NCBI GenBank assembly: GCA_942490535.1
Contig: CALNXQ010000005.1
Location: 1,550,001 to 1,614,000, forward strand
DNA from: JAEINY01 sp942490535
GTDB taxonomy: Bacteria; Bacteroidota; Bacteroidia; Bacteroidales; Marinilabiliaceae
Length of the DNA stretch: 64,000 nucleotides
Direction of reading: 5' to 3'
In this document: piece by piece, positions 1 to 7,627 of the stretch
How the letters are laid out: each line of letters begins with the position of its first letter
Position numbering within the stretch: position 1 is the first letter of the stretch
The notes under the pieces: generated by a model
The model's input: the letters and a program-made list of their open reading frames with translations, nothing else
The model's database searches: none
Told to the model about the DNA's origin: nothing
Translations under genes and position numbers: made by a program

Positions 1-379
1 CGCGTGGTTCGATACTGGGTTTGAGTACATTTAAAGCATCCATGAATTGGTGGTAGCGATCCGAGTAGTATTGCACCACTTCCATGGGTTCCAGTTCTTC
101 CAGTCGGGCTTTTTTGGCAATTTTATCTTCCCCAGCATCGGCATCATTCTCCAGGTGGCCTACATCGGTAATGTTACGGACATAACGCACCTTGTAATCC
201 ATGTGCTTTAAATAGCGGAAAAGTATATCAAAGGTAATGGCCGGACGAGTGTGTCCAAGGTGTGGGTCACCGTAAACAGTAGGACCACAAACGTATAAAC
301 CAACGTGTTTGGGGTTGATGGGAATGAATTCTTCCTTCTTGCGCGATAAGGTGTTGTATATGAATAATTTGTTTTTCAT
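1..379 (-). CDS. cysS: Cysteinyl-tRNA synthetase, N-terminal part (runs off the left edge)
   Basis: Class I aminoacyl-tRNA synthetase that charges tRNA-Cys with cysteine. Only about the first 126 codons are in the window; the gene continues beyond base 1. The start is the ATG whose complement lies at 377-379, giving MKNKLFIYNT. The translation shows the metal-site cysteine in YVCGPTVY and the HIGH-type ATP motif as PHLGHTRPA, followed by the conserved DVGHLENDADAGEDK segment. It lies 64 bp downstream of the MORN-repeat gene on the same strand. Identification is firm from these motifs; length and C-terminus cannot be judged. Confidence 0.95.
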   Translation of the reverse strand, partial: MKNKLFIYNTLSRKKEEFIPINPKHVGLYVCGPTVYGDPHLGHTRPAITFDILFRYLKHMDYKVRYVRNITDVGHLENDADAGEDKIAKKARLEELEPMEVVQYYSDRYHQFMDALNVLKPSIEPR

Positions 380-443
380 CTCGGCAAACTTGCTTCTAAT
401 ATTATTATAACAAGCCGCTAAATTACAAATTATTGCCGATTTA

Positions 444-1253
444 TCAGGGATTTTTCAAATCCTCAGTCCTTACAATTTGACCGTTTTCGTAAATTACTTT
501 TTTGATGAGGTTTCCATCCTGGTCGTAGAGAAAATGTTCCCCGTTGAACAAATTGCCTTTTACAAAGAATCCTTTACGTTCCGGTTTACCACTGAGGTGA
601 TAGACCGTATGCATCCCTGTTCCGGAGAATGTTGAACGCTCAGAGGGTATTGTTTTTTTTGCAGGCAGTGATTGGGCAGGATCATGGGCCACCGATTTGT
701 TGAATTTTCCTTCTTCATACACGCGCTCAGAGATTAACTGTCCCTCCTCGTTATATACTTTGAGGGCTCCGGTGGTTTTGCCGTTATCCCATTCACCCTG
801 ATATTTTATGGTACCGTTTTCGTGATAATATTTTTGCATGCCGGTACGTTTACCCTCCTTATTGTAATTCCAGTCATATGCGATTTGTCCGGTGGCGTGA
901 TAGAGTTGATACGAACCTTGCCAGTGATCCACATTCCAGTAGCCTTTCTCCCGAATGCTGCCGTTCTCAAAATAATAGCAGGCATTCCCTTTTGTTGCGC
1001 CATGCGAGTAGGTTAAATCATATTTTTTTTGACCTGATGGATAAAAAGCGCACCAGGTACTGTCTTTTTTTCCATTTTCATAATATCCCTGTTCCACAAT
1101 TTGATCGCCTTTATTGTTGAAGGTAATCCATAAGCCTTGTCTTTTTTGGTGGGAGTCGGTCACATTGATGGTATCGCCATTGTAAATGTGGAATGATTGG
1201 GCCACAAGTTGAAGCGAAAAGCTAAAGAATATAAGGGAAATAATGATCTTCAT
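444..1253 (-). CDS. Secreted MORN/YwqK-type repeat protein
   Basis: A 269-residue protein with a signal peptide (hydrophobic residues 3-16, likely cut near VAQS). The mature part has five or more copies of a YYENG / YHENG type repeat of about 23 residues, spread over roughly residues 50-180, plus further copies near the C-terminus (DQDGNLIKK). These match the MORN_2 repeats of proteins often labelled 'YwqK family antitoxin' in Bacteroidota. That label is an annotation habit and no toxin gene is adjacent, so I make no toxin-antitoxin claim. Likely exported and envelope-associated; function unknown. Confidence 0.75.
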   Translation of the reverse strand: MKIIISLIFFSFSLQLVAQSFHIYNGDTINVTDSHQKRQGLWITFNNKGDQIVEQGYYENGKKDSTWCAFYPSGQKKYDLTYSHGATKGNACYYFENGSIREKGYWNVDHWQGSYQLYHATGQIAYDWNYNKEGKRTGMQKYYHENGTIKYQGEWDNGKTTGALKVYNEEGQLISERVYEEGKFNKSVAHDPAQSLPAKKTIPSERSTFSGTGMHTVYHLSGKPERKGFFVKGNLFNGEHFLYDQDGNLIKKVIYENGQIVRTEDLKNP

Positions 1254-1570
1254 GAAAACATCTGTTTAAATAGAATGTTGTCCTTGAATTATACTAAGTT
1301 CTTAAGGGCAATTTTAATTGACAATTTGCTTACGTAATATTTTACTAAAGGTTATCATATTAATGATGTAATTTGCAGTTCGGAAACCAGTTTGAAATAT
1401 TAAATAACGTGAAAGAGTGAAAATTTAAATAAAGGTAACTCGATTTGAGTTATGAAATGATTATTTTGCATAACATTATACGCTGAAAAGCATTCAATAT
1501 GAGTTGTTAGGTCTTGGTATTGATGATGATGAATGTTTTAGCCGCAGTTAATTACAATAAAATTGAAGCA
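1254..1570. other. Intergenic region upstream of rnr and the MORN gene
   Basis: AT-rich divergent intergenic stretch between the MORN-repeat gene and rnr. It must hold the promoters of both. A TATTTTGC stretch near 1462 resembles a Bacteroidota -7 element but is one base short of TAnnTTTG, so I do not call it. No repeat, RNA gene or coding sequence was seen. Confidence 0.4.
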
Positions 1571-3748
1571 ATGGCAAAGAGTAAAAATAAGGAAAAAAAG
1601 ACATATAGGAAGAATGAAGTGAGGCAGTTGATTCAAGGTCTATTTTACAATCAACCCAAACGTACTTTTAATTATAAGCAGGTAGCAGGGTTGCTGGATG
1701 TGAAAAAACAATCCGGGAAAGTAATGGTTCAGGTCATCTTGAATGAGTTGTTTGAGTCGGGCTATCTGACTGAAGTGGCTGTTGGTAAATATAAACTGAT
1801 GAGCCGGGGATCAACCCTGACTGGTACTATAGATATGACTTCCACCGGTAATGCCTATGTGGTGCCGGATGATGAAGGACAAGATGTGTTTATAGCGCGT
1901 AGCAATTTGAATACCGCCATGCACGGGGATAAAGTGAAAGTCTTGCAATTTGCCCGTCGTCGCCGTCATCAACCCGAAGGAGAGGTAATTGAGATTATCA
2001 AGCGCAAAAGAGAACACTTTGTGGGTGTGATGCAAATATCAACCGGAGGACTTGCCTTTTTGGTAGTGGACGACCGGATTATGCCACATGATATTTTTAT
2101 TCCAGGCAAGGCATTAAATGGTGCGAAGGATGGTCAGAAGGCCATTGCCAAGATCACCGAATGGCCGGAGCGCGCTAAAAACCCAATAGGTGAAATCATT
2201 GATGTATTAGGTGAGGCGGGTAACCATAATGCCGAGATGCATGCGATTTTGGCGGAGTTTAATCTGCCTTATAAATATCCGGAAACGGTTAATTTGGAGG
2301 CTGCGAAGATTGATGCCGCCATTTCTCCCGAGGAGATTAAAAAGCGTCGTGACTTCCGGGATGTGACTACGTTTACGATTGATCCCGTGGATGCGAAAGA
2401 TTTTGATGATGCGCTGTCGCTCCAAAAACTGGAGAATGGGAATTGGGAAGTAGGGGTTCACATTGCTGACGTCACCCATTATGTACGTCCTGACAGTGTT
2501 TTGGAGGAAGAAGCTTTTGAACGGGCTACTTCGGTTTACCTGGTGGATAGAGTGGTACCCATGTTGCCAGAGCGCCTCAGTAATTTTATCTGTTCATTGC
2601 GTCCGCAAGAAGAAAAACTGTGCTTTTCGGTCGTGTTTGAAGTGACAGGAGATGGTCATGTGGTGGACAGTTGGGTGGGTCGAACAGTGATTTATTCAGA
2701 TCGCAGGTTTACCTATGAAGAGGCTCAGGAAATTATTGAAACGGGTAAAGGTGATTTCTCGGAAGAAATTCTGGCACTCGATAAATTGGCTAAAATTATT
2801 CGTGAAAAACGTTTTGCCGCCGGAGCCATCGGTTTTGAGCGGGTGGAGGTGAAGTTTAACATTGATGAAAACGGAAAACCCCTCAGCGTTTATTTTAAAG
2901 AGTCCAAGGATGCTAATAAATTGATCGAGGAATTCATGTTGTTGGCTAATAAACGTGTGGCAGAGATGATTGGTAAGAGTGAATTGGAAAAAAATCGGAA
3001 GGCCACACCAAAAACGTTTGTTTACCGGATTCATGACGTGCCAAACCCGGATAAATTTGAAGTATTTGCTTCTTTTGTGCGCCGGTTTGGCTATGAGGCC
3101 ATGCCAAAAGGACCTGAAACCGTGAGTCATTCGTTGAATCGTTTGCTGGTTGAGGTTCAGGGCAAAGCTGAGCAAAATATTGTAGAGACTTTAGCGGTGC
3201 GCACCATGGCAAAAGCAGTTTATTCCACCCATAATATTGGGCACTACGGCTTATCTTTTAAATACTACTCGCATTTTACCTCGCCCATCCGGCGTTATCC
3301 GGATATGATGGTGCATCGGCTTTTAGAGACGTACCTGGAGGGTGGAAAATCAGCCGATGCCGATCGATTTGAGGCTATGTGTGAGCATAGTTCGGATATG
3401 GAACAACGAGCTGCTGATGCGGAACGAGCCTCTATTAAGTATAAGCAAGTGGAATTTATGAAAGATCATATCGGACAAGAGTTCGATGGTGTTATATCCG
3501 GAGTGACAGAATGGGGGCTTTACGTAGAGTTAATTGAGAACAAATGTGAAGGCATGGTACCCATTCGTGATTTGGATGATGATTTTTATACGTTCGATGA
3601 GGATAACTACTGCCTGATTGGGCGTAAGTATAATAAACGTTACCAATTGGGGGATCCTGTTAGAATATTGATTGCCAAAGCTAATATGGAACGTAAGCAG
3701 CTTGATTTTGCATTGGCTGATAAGGGTGATGAGAATTCGACTAAATGA
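1571..3748 (+). CDS. rnr: Ribonuclease R (3'-5' exoribonuclease)
   Basis: RNB-family exoribonuclease, 725 residues from the chosen start, which degrades structured RNA processively. Order: N-terminal winged-helix region (about 1-70), cold-shock-like RNA-binding domains (about 75-230), the RNB catalytic domain with the metal-binding aspartates in DPVDAKDFDDALS, and a C-terminal S1 domain (GVISGVTEWGLYVEL). The reading frame is open further upstream to 1514, but MAKSKNKEKK at 1571 is the usual start of Bacteroidota RNase R, and the upstream residues look like non-coding translation. It is a single gene followed by the tetR promoter. Confidence 0.95.
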   Translation: MAKSKNKEKKTYRKNEVRQLIQGLFYNQPKRTFNYKQVAGLLDVKKQSGKVMVQVILNELFESGYLTEVAVGKYKLMSRGSTLTGTIDMTSTGNAYVVPDDEGQDVFIARSNLNTAMHGDKVKVLQFARRRRHQPEGEVIEIIKRKREHFVGVMQISTGGLAFLVVDDRIMPHDIFIPGKALNGAKDGQKAIAKITEWPERAKNPIGEIIDVLGEAGNHNAEMHAILAEFNLPYKYPETVNLEAAKIDAAISPEEIKKRRDFRDVTTFTIDPVDAKDFDDALSLQKLENGNWEVGVHIADVTHYVRPDSVLEEEAFERATSVYLVDRVVPMLPERLSNFICSLRPQEEKLCFSVVFEVTGDGHVVDSWVGRTVIYSDRRFTYEEAQEIIETGKGDFSEEILALDKLAKIIREKRFAAGAIGFERVEVKFNIDENGKPLSVYFKESKDANKLIEEFMLLANKRVAEMIGKSELEKNRKATPKTFVYRIHDVPNPDKFEVFASFVRRFGYEAMPKGPETVSHSLNRLLVEVQGKAEQNIVETLAVRTMAKAVYSTHNIGHYGLSFKYYSHFTSPIRRYPDMMVHRLLETYLEGGKSADADRFEAMCEHSSDMEQRAADAERASIKYKQVEFMKDHIGQEFDGVISGVTEWGLYVELIENKCEGMVPIRDLDDDFYTFDEDNYCLIGRKYNKRYQLGDPVRILIAKANMERKQLDFALADKGDENSTK

Positions 3749-3818
3749 GTCGATGGATTCTAAGTGTTTGTTTTATAGTTTTTGCAGAGGGGTTGTTTTT
3801 GACTGTTGATAAAAATGG

Positions 3819-3853
3819 TTTTCAAATGGGTAAAAGTATTTCTACTTTTGCCC
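3819..3853 (+). promoter_or_regulatory. Promoter with overlapping palindromic operator for the TetR gene
   Basis: A Bacteroidota-type promoter: TTTT at 3819-3822, 20 nt, then TACTTTTG (TAnnTTTG) at 3843-3850. An inverted repeat with 11-base arms and a 4-base spacer (GGGTAAAAGTA / TACTTTTGCCC, one mismatch) spans 3828-3853 and covers the -7 element. A palindrome on the promoter just before a TetR gene is the classic layout of an autorepressor operator. Seen in sequence; the binding protein is inferred. Confidence 0.65.
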
Positions 3854-3880
3854 ATGAATAAAAACTAAATATTAATTCAA

Positions 3881-4486
3881 ATGAGTGTTGATGCATCAAC
3901 GGGATCGCCAAATGATGGCATGCGAATAGCTATTATTGAAGCGGCGCGAGAACTTTTTGCCAAGTTTGGCTATAAAAAAACGACAATGGAAGATATTGCC
4001 CAGGCATTACGCAAGGGTAAAAGTTCACTTTATTATTACTTTACTAATAAAGAGGAGATCTTTCAGGCGGTCATTGAACTTGAAGAGCAGATTCTTTTTA
4101 CCAGGTTGCAGGAGGTTGTTGAGTCGGATTTATCGCCCAAAGATAAACTGAAAGAATATGTTGTGAAACGAATGGAAACCATCAGTTCGCTGGAAAACTA
4201 TTTGAAAGCCCTGAAGGATGAGATGATGGGGGGATATGAGTTTTTGGATAAGTTGAAAGGCAAGGCTGAAAAAGAAGAAGCCAATTTATTGACCTCTATC
4301 CTGGAGGAAGGAACTGAAGATAATACCTTTCAAGTAAAAAATATACCAATGGCGGCCGTGGCCATCGCCATTTCATTGCGTGGATTGGAAGTTCCACTGT
4401 TTAAATCACTGAAGAATTTTGAAGATTTTAAAGTCCAGATTGAGAATATTTTAAATATTCTGTTTTATGGCCTGATCAAACGTTAA
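3881..4486 (+). CDS. TetR/AcrR family transcriptional regulator
   Basis: A 201-residue repressor-type protein. The N-terminal helix-turn-helix is at about residues 17-62, with the typical FAKFGYKKTTMEDIAQALR and YYYFTNKEEIF signatures. The helical C-terminal ligand domain is not assignable to a ligand. It sits alone between rnr and metA and is preceded by a promoter overlapped by a palindrome, which suggests autoregulation. Its targets cannot be told from the sequence; metA downstream is 112 bp away and could be read through. Confidence 0.9.
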   Translation: MSVDASTGSPNDGMRIAIIEAARELFAKFGYKKTTMEDIAQALRKGKSSLYYYFTNKEEIFQAVIELEEQILFTRLQEVVESDLSPKDKLKEYVVKRMETISSLENYLKALKDEMMGGYEFLDKLKGKAEKEEANLLTSILEEGTEDNTFQVKNIPMAAVAIAISLRGLEVPLFKSLKNFEDFKVQIENILNILFYGLIKR

Positions 4487-4598
4487 GACAATAAGATTGT
4501 CTGGGGAAAAGTGGTAGTAAAATAATGTGTTTTACGATGGCAACTGTTCCTTCAAACAACTTATCTTCTTTTATACTACAAGCAAAACAGTAACCATT

Positions 4599-5531
4599 AT
4601 GCCTATAAAAATACCCGATGCTTTACCGGCTCGTCATATCTTAGAAAGTGAAAACGTATTTGTGATGGGCGAAAGTGAGGCGTTGCATCAGGATATTCGC
4701 CCGTTGCGAATTCTTATATTGAATTTAATGCCGCTTAAAATTGCCACTGAAACGCATCTCTTACGGGCTCTTTCCAATAGTCCCTTACAAATAGAAGTAG
4801 AATTCCTGATGACGTCAAGTCATGTTTCGAAAAATACACCCCGTGAACACTTGATCTCATTTTATAAGGTATTCGATGAGGTGAAACAGCAAACGTATGA
4901 TGGTTTGATTATTACCGGTGCCCCTGTTGAACTGATGGAATTTGAAGATGTCAATTATTGGGATGAATTGAAACTCATAATGGATTGGAGTGTGGACAAT
5001 GTCACCAGTACGTTTCACATATGCTGGGGAGCGCAAGCCGGATTGTACCACCATTTTGGTATTCAAAAATATCCGTTAGAGCAAAAAATGTTTGGCGTTT
5101 TTGATCATTTGCTGGATTGTCCGGAGGAGCCCTTGCTTCGTGGTTTTGATGATTTATTTCCTGCGCCTCATTCCCGTTATACCGGTGTGAGTCAGGAGGA
5201 TATTTTGAAAAACGAAGAATTGGTGTTGTTGTCTCATTCCGATGAAGCTGGTGTTTACATAGTGATGTCCAAGGATAGACGACAGATTTTTGTGACCGGC
5301 CATTCAGAGTACGATGCTTTTACATTGAAAGAGGAGTATGAGCGGGATGTGGCTAAAGGATTAGACATAGAGGTGCCACGCAATTATTTTCCAGGCGATG
5401 AACCTTCCGCGGCTCCTCAGGTTAAATGGAGAGGACATGCCAGCTTATTGTATAGTAATTGGCTTAATTACTACGTTTATCAGGCCACGCCATTTGAATT
5501 GAATGATATTCGATCAATTTCAAGGGTTTGA
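4599..5531 (+). CDS. metA: Homoserine O-acyltransferase MetA, predicted acetyl-CoA specific
   Basis: First committed step of methionine synthesis: activates L-homoserine at its hydroxyl. 310 residues from MPIKIPDALPA; an upstream ATG-less extension of the frame is ignored because the family begins here. The catalytic cysteine is C142 in HICWGAQAG, and TGHSEYD carries the catalytic His and Glu. Residue 111 is Glu (GAPVEL). In this family Glu at 111 goes with acetyl-CoA use (Bacillus cereus type) and Gly with succinyl-CoA (E. coli type), so despite the common name 'succinyltransferase' I predict O-acetylhomoserine as product. No SAM riboswitch was recognised upstream. Confidence 0.93.
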   Translation: MPIKIPDALPARHILESENVFVMGESEALHQDIRPLRILILNLMPLKIATETHLLRALSNSPLQIEVEFLMTSSHVSKNTPREHLISFYKVFDEVKQQTYDGLIITGAPVELMEFEDVNYWDELKLIMDWSVDNVTSTFHICWGAQAGLYHHFGIQKYPLEQKMFGVFDHLLDCPEEPLLRGFDDLFPAPHSRYTGVSQEDILKNEELVLLSHSDEAGVYIVMSKDRRQIFVTGHSEYDAFTLKEEYERDVAKGLDIEVPRNYFPGDEPSAAPQVKWRGHASLLYSNWLNYYVYQATPFELNDIRSISRV

Positions 5532-5594
5532 GTTGATTGAAAGTGTCATATGTGAAATATTTTTGTTCCCTTTTTCATTGAGTGGAAGGGGTCA

Positions 5595-6428
5595 ATGAAA
5601 TTGAAAAACTGTATGTGTCAATTATTAGCTACGGATTTAGATGGTACCATTCTAGGAGGTGATCATCTGTTTCATTCTGAAGATATTTCTGTTTTAAATC
5701 AGTTGGGGAAATCGGGAGTCGTACGTGTTATTGCGACAGGTAGAACCTTGTATTCTGCCATGCAAGTTATTTCCCCGGATTTTCCAATTGATTACCTGGT
5801 GTTTTCTTCCGGTGCCGGTGTGTATAACTGGAAGCGGAAAGAGATCTTGAGTACCTTACATTTGGAGTATGAACAGGCCAGGGAAGTGGTTGTTGTTTTT
5901 CGCGAATATGGAATTGAACACACCTTGCACTTGCCCATTCCGGAGAATCATCGGTTTCTGTATTCGGTGGAGCAACACGAACATCCCGATTTTTTGCGAT
6001 ACATCCAATTGCATGGGTCCAATGCCATGCCGATGAATGGGCATTTGAGGGATCAACAGTATACACAGGCCTTAGCTTTTATGCCGGATATGAAGGTGTT
6101 CAAGAAAGTGGCTGAGCGATTAACGGATGTGAAATCAGTACGGGCCACTTCGCCGATTGATGGAAAAAGTATTTGGATGGAGTGTTTTCATGCTTCGGTA
6201 TCCAAAGCCAATGGTATTCGTCAGGTATGCGAATTAACAAATACCAGTTTATCCCAGGTGACGGTCATAGGAAATGACTATAATGATCTGGATATGTTGC
6301 AAGCTTTTAATGACGCTTATGTGGTTGCTAATGCACCGGAAGAACTGAAATTAAATTACCAACAACTCAAGCGTGTTAAAGAAGCCCCTTTGGCCGACTG
6401 GTATAACCGTATTGGTTTTCCAAATTAG
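5595..6428 (+). CDS. HAD-superfamily hydrolase, Cof type
   Basis: A 277-residue phosphatase of the Cof/IIB branch of the HAD superfamily. Motif I is DLDGTILGG near residue 15 with the nucleophile and acid aspartates; motif II is the ATGRT stretch; motif IV is GNDYNDLDML with the metal-binding aspartates. A C2-type cap lies in the middle. Such enzymes act on sugar phosphates or nucleotide-like phosphates; the substrate cannot be read. The start could be seven codons later (MCQLLATDLDG). It ends 8 bp from the convergent DUF3108 gene. Confidence 0.88.
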   Translation: MKLKNCMCQLLATDLDGTILGGDHLFHSEDISVLNQLGKSGVVRVIATGRTLYSAMQVISPDFPIDYLVFSSGAGVYNWKRKEILSTLHLEYEQAREVVVVFREYGIEHTLHLPIPENHRFLYSVEQHEHPDFLRYIQLHGSNAMPMNGHLRDQQYTQALAFMPDMKVFKKVAERLTDVKSVRATSPIDGKSIWMECFHASVSKANGIRQVCELTNTSLSQVTVIGNDYNDLDMLQAFNDAYVVANAPEELKLNYQQLKRVKEAPLADWYNRIGFPN

Positions 6429-6436
6429 TTGGAGTG

Positions 6437-7273
6437 CTAGTTTATCTCTGCTGTAATGGGGTGGCGCAGACCTTTGGCGTCGACAAAAACGGCTTTTACA
6501 GATCCAATCAATATTTTAGCTTCTACAATAATGGGAATGCGGTTTTGATCGTCCGTGACCCACACTGTCATATCCTCTCCACTTTTAAAAATAGTGCCTT
6601 CAACGAGTAAGGGCGAAAATTTCAAACACTTAAACTGGCGTCCATCTCTGTTTTTGATGATTTCTTTACCCAGATAACGAATGAATAAATTGTGGATTTT
6701 ACCATCCACCACCATGTTAATAGGGATCTTATCATCTGTTTGGTAACTTGAAAAATCAATGTTGCGAGCCTTATAAACCATGGTCAGGATATCAAATGAA
6801 CACGACTGCCAGGGAATCTGAATTTGCTTTTGCGGCTCTTCCTCTTTTTGAATAAGGGCTGAAATGGATCGGTCCTGACGATTAAAGTGGTACATGTAGT
6901 TGGCGCGGTAACTGCCTTCGTAGGTAATCCTTTTAAATTCAAATGGCTCCAAATGAATGGTATCCACCTTTACTTCAAACGTATCGCGGACTTTAAAAAA
7001 ACGATCATAGGTTTTGTAAGTCGATCCATAGGCTTTCATACGGTAGGCCGGGCGATCTAGAACGTGATCTGATTCCACCGAGAACTGCACTTCTCCGGCA
7101 TTTATCCAAATGAAACCCCAATTGTAATAGGCATGATAATTAACAACTTCTCCGGGTTTGAATGAGAAGTTGGTATCGCCACATTGTGCTGCAGAATGGC
7201 TGGGTAGGAGCAGTCCTGTAAACAGGAAAATAATGATAAACGTGATGGTTTTGTGCATAAATGGTGTCTTCAA
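6437..7273 (-). CDS. DUF3108 domain protein, exported
   Basis: A 278-residue exported protein of the DUF3108 family. Signal peptide at about 1-29 (hydrophobic run ITFIIIFLFTGLLL, cut near SAAQ). The mature part is beta-rich with the family pattern: an early YHAYYNWGFIWINAGEV segment, a central SCSFDILTMVYKARNID, and a late EDMTVWVTDDQNRIPI. Members are periplasmic or outer-membrane-associated and uncharacterised. It is last in a minus-strand trio with the MTH1187 gene 35 bp upstream. An alternative start at residue 6 (MHKTITF) would still give a signal peptide. Confidence 0.82.
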   Translation of the reverse strand: MKTPFMHKTITFIIIFLFTGLLLPSHSAAQCGDTNFSFKPGEVVNYHAYYNWGFIWINAGEVQFSVESDHVLDRPAYRMKAYGSTYKTYDRFFKVRDTFEVKVDTIHLEPFEFKRITYEGSYRANYMYHFNRQDRSISALIQKEEEPQKQIQIPWQSCSFDILTMVYKARNIDFSSYQTDDKIPINMVVDGKIHNLFIRYLGKEIIKNRDGRQFKCLKFSPLLVEGTIFKSGEDMTVWVTDDQNRIPIIVEAKILIGSVKAVFVDAKGLRHPITAEIN

Positions 7274-7308
7274 TCCGCAAGCTTCTTCTCAATAAGTATG
7301 CCTAAAAT

Positions 7309-7620
7309 TTACTTTTTAACAGCGCCAATCTTATTTTCCACCGAAGCCATTTTGCTTACAATCCGTCCATCTTTGTTTTTTTGAGCATCGATATTAATGG
7401 AACAATACACCCGATCGGAATAGGGGCTCAATATATCATAGCTCTGTTGTACAATGCCCAGCGCTTCTTCCATGGTTTCCGTTTCAATAGTGGTGCCCAT
7501 GGGATTCAGCTTATAGTCAAAGCCCGAGTTTTTGATGTTTAAAATGACTTTACTAACGTATTCACTCACACTGCTTCCTTTGTCGGTTGGAAACATGGCA
7601 AAATTTAATAGTACTGACAT
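7309..7620 (-). CDS. MTH1187/YkoF-family thiamine-binding-like protein
   Basis: A 103-residue ferredoxin-like-fold protein of the MTH1187 (UPF0045, DUF77) family; some members bind thiamine or related molecules. Signature features: LNFAMFPTDKGSSVSEYV at the N-terminus, YKLNPMGTTIETE in the middle. The frame stays open far upstream to 8049, but that extension is an out-of-frame reading of the Ig-like lipoprotein gene. The ATG at 7618-7620 gives MSVLLNF, the normal family start, and leaves a 7-bp gap after the upstream gene, consistent with one transcript. Confidence 0.88.
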   Translation of the reverse strand: MSVLLNFAMFPTDKGSSVSEYVSKVILNIKNSGFDYKLNPMGTTIETETMEEALGIVQQSYDILSPYSDRVYCSINIDAQKNKDGRIVSKMASVENKIGAVKK

Positions 7621-7627
7621 AGCGTTC

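Noticed and set aside
444..1253. Toxin-antitoxin module
   Set aside because: The MORN-repeat protein is secreted and has no partner gene; the family name YwqK antitoxin is not evidence.
4487..4598. SAM riboswitch upstream of metA
   Set aside because: No conserved core or plausible pairing was found in the 112-bp gap.
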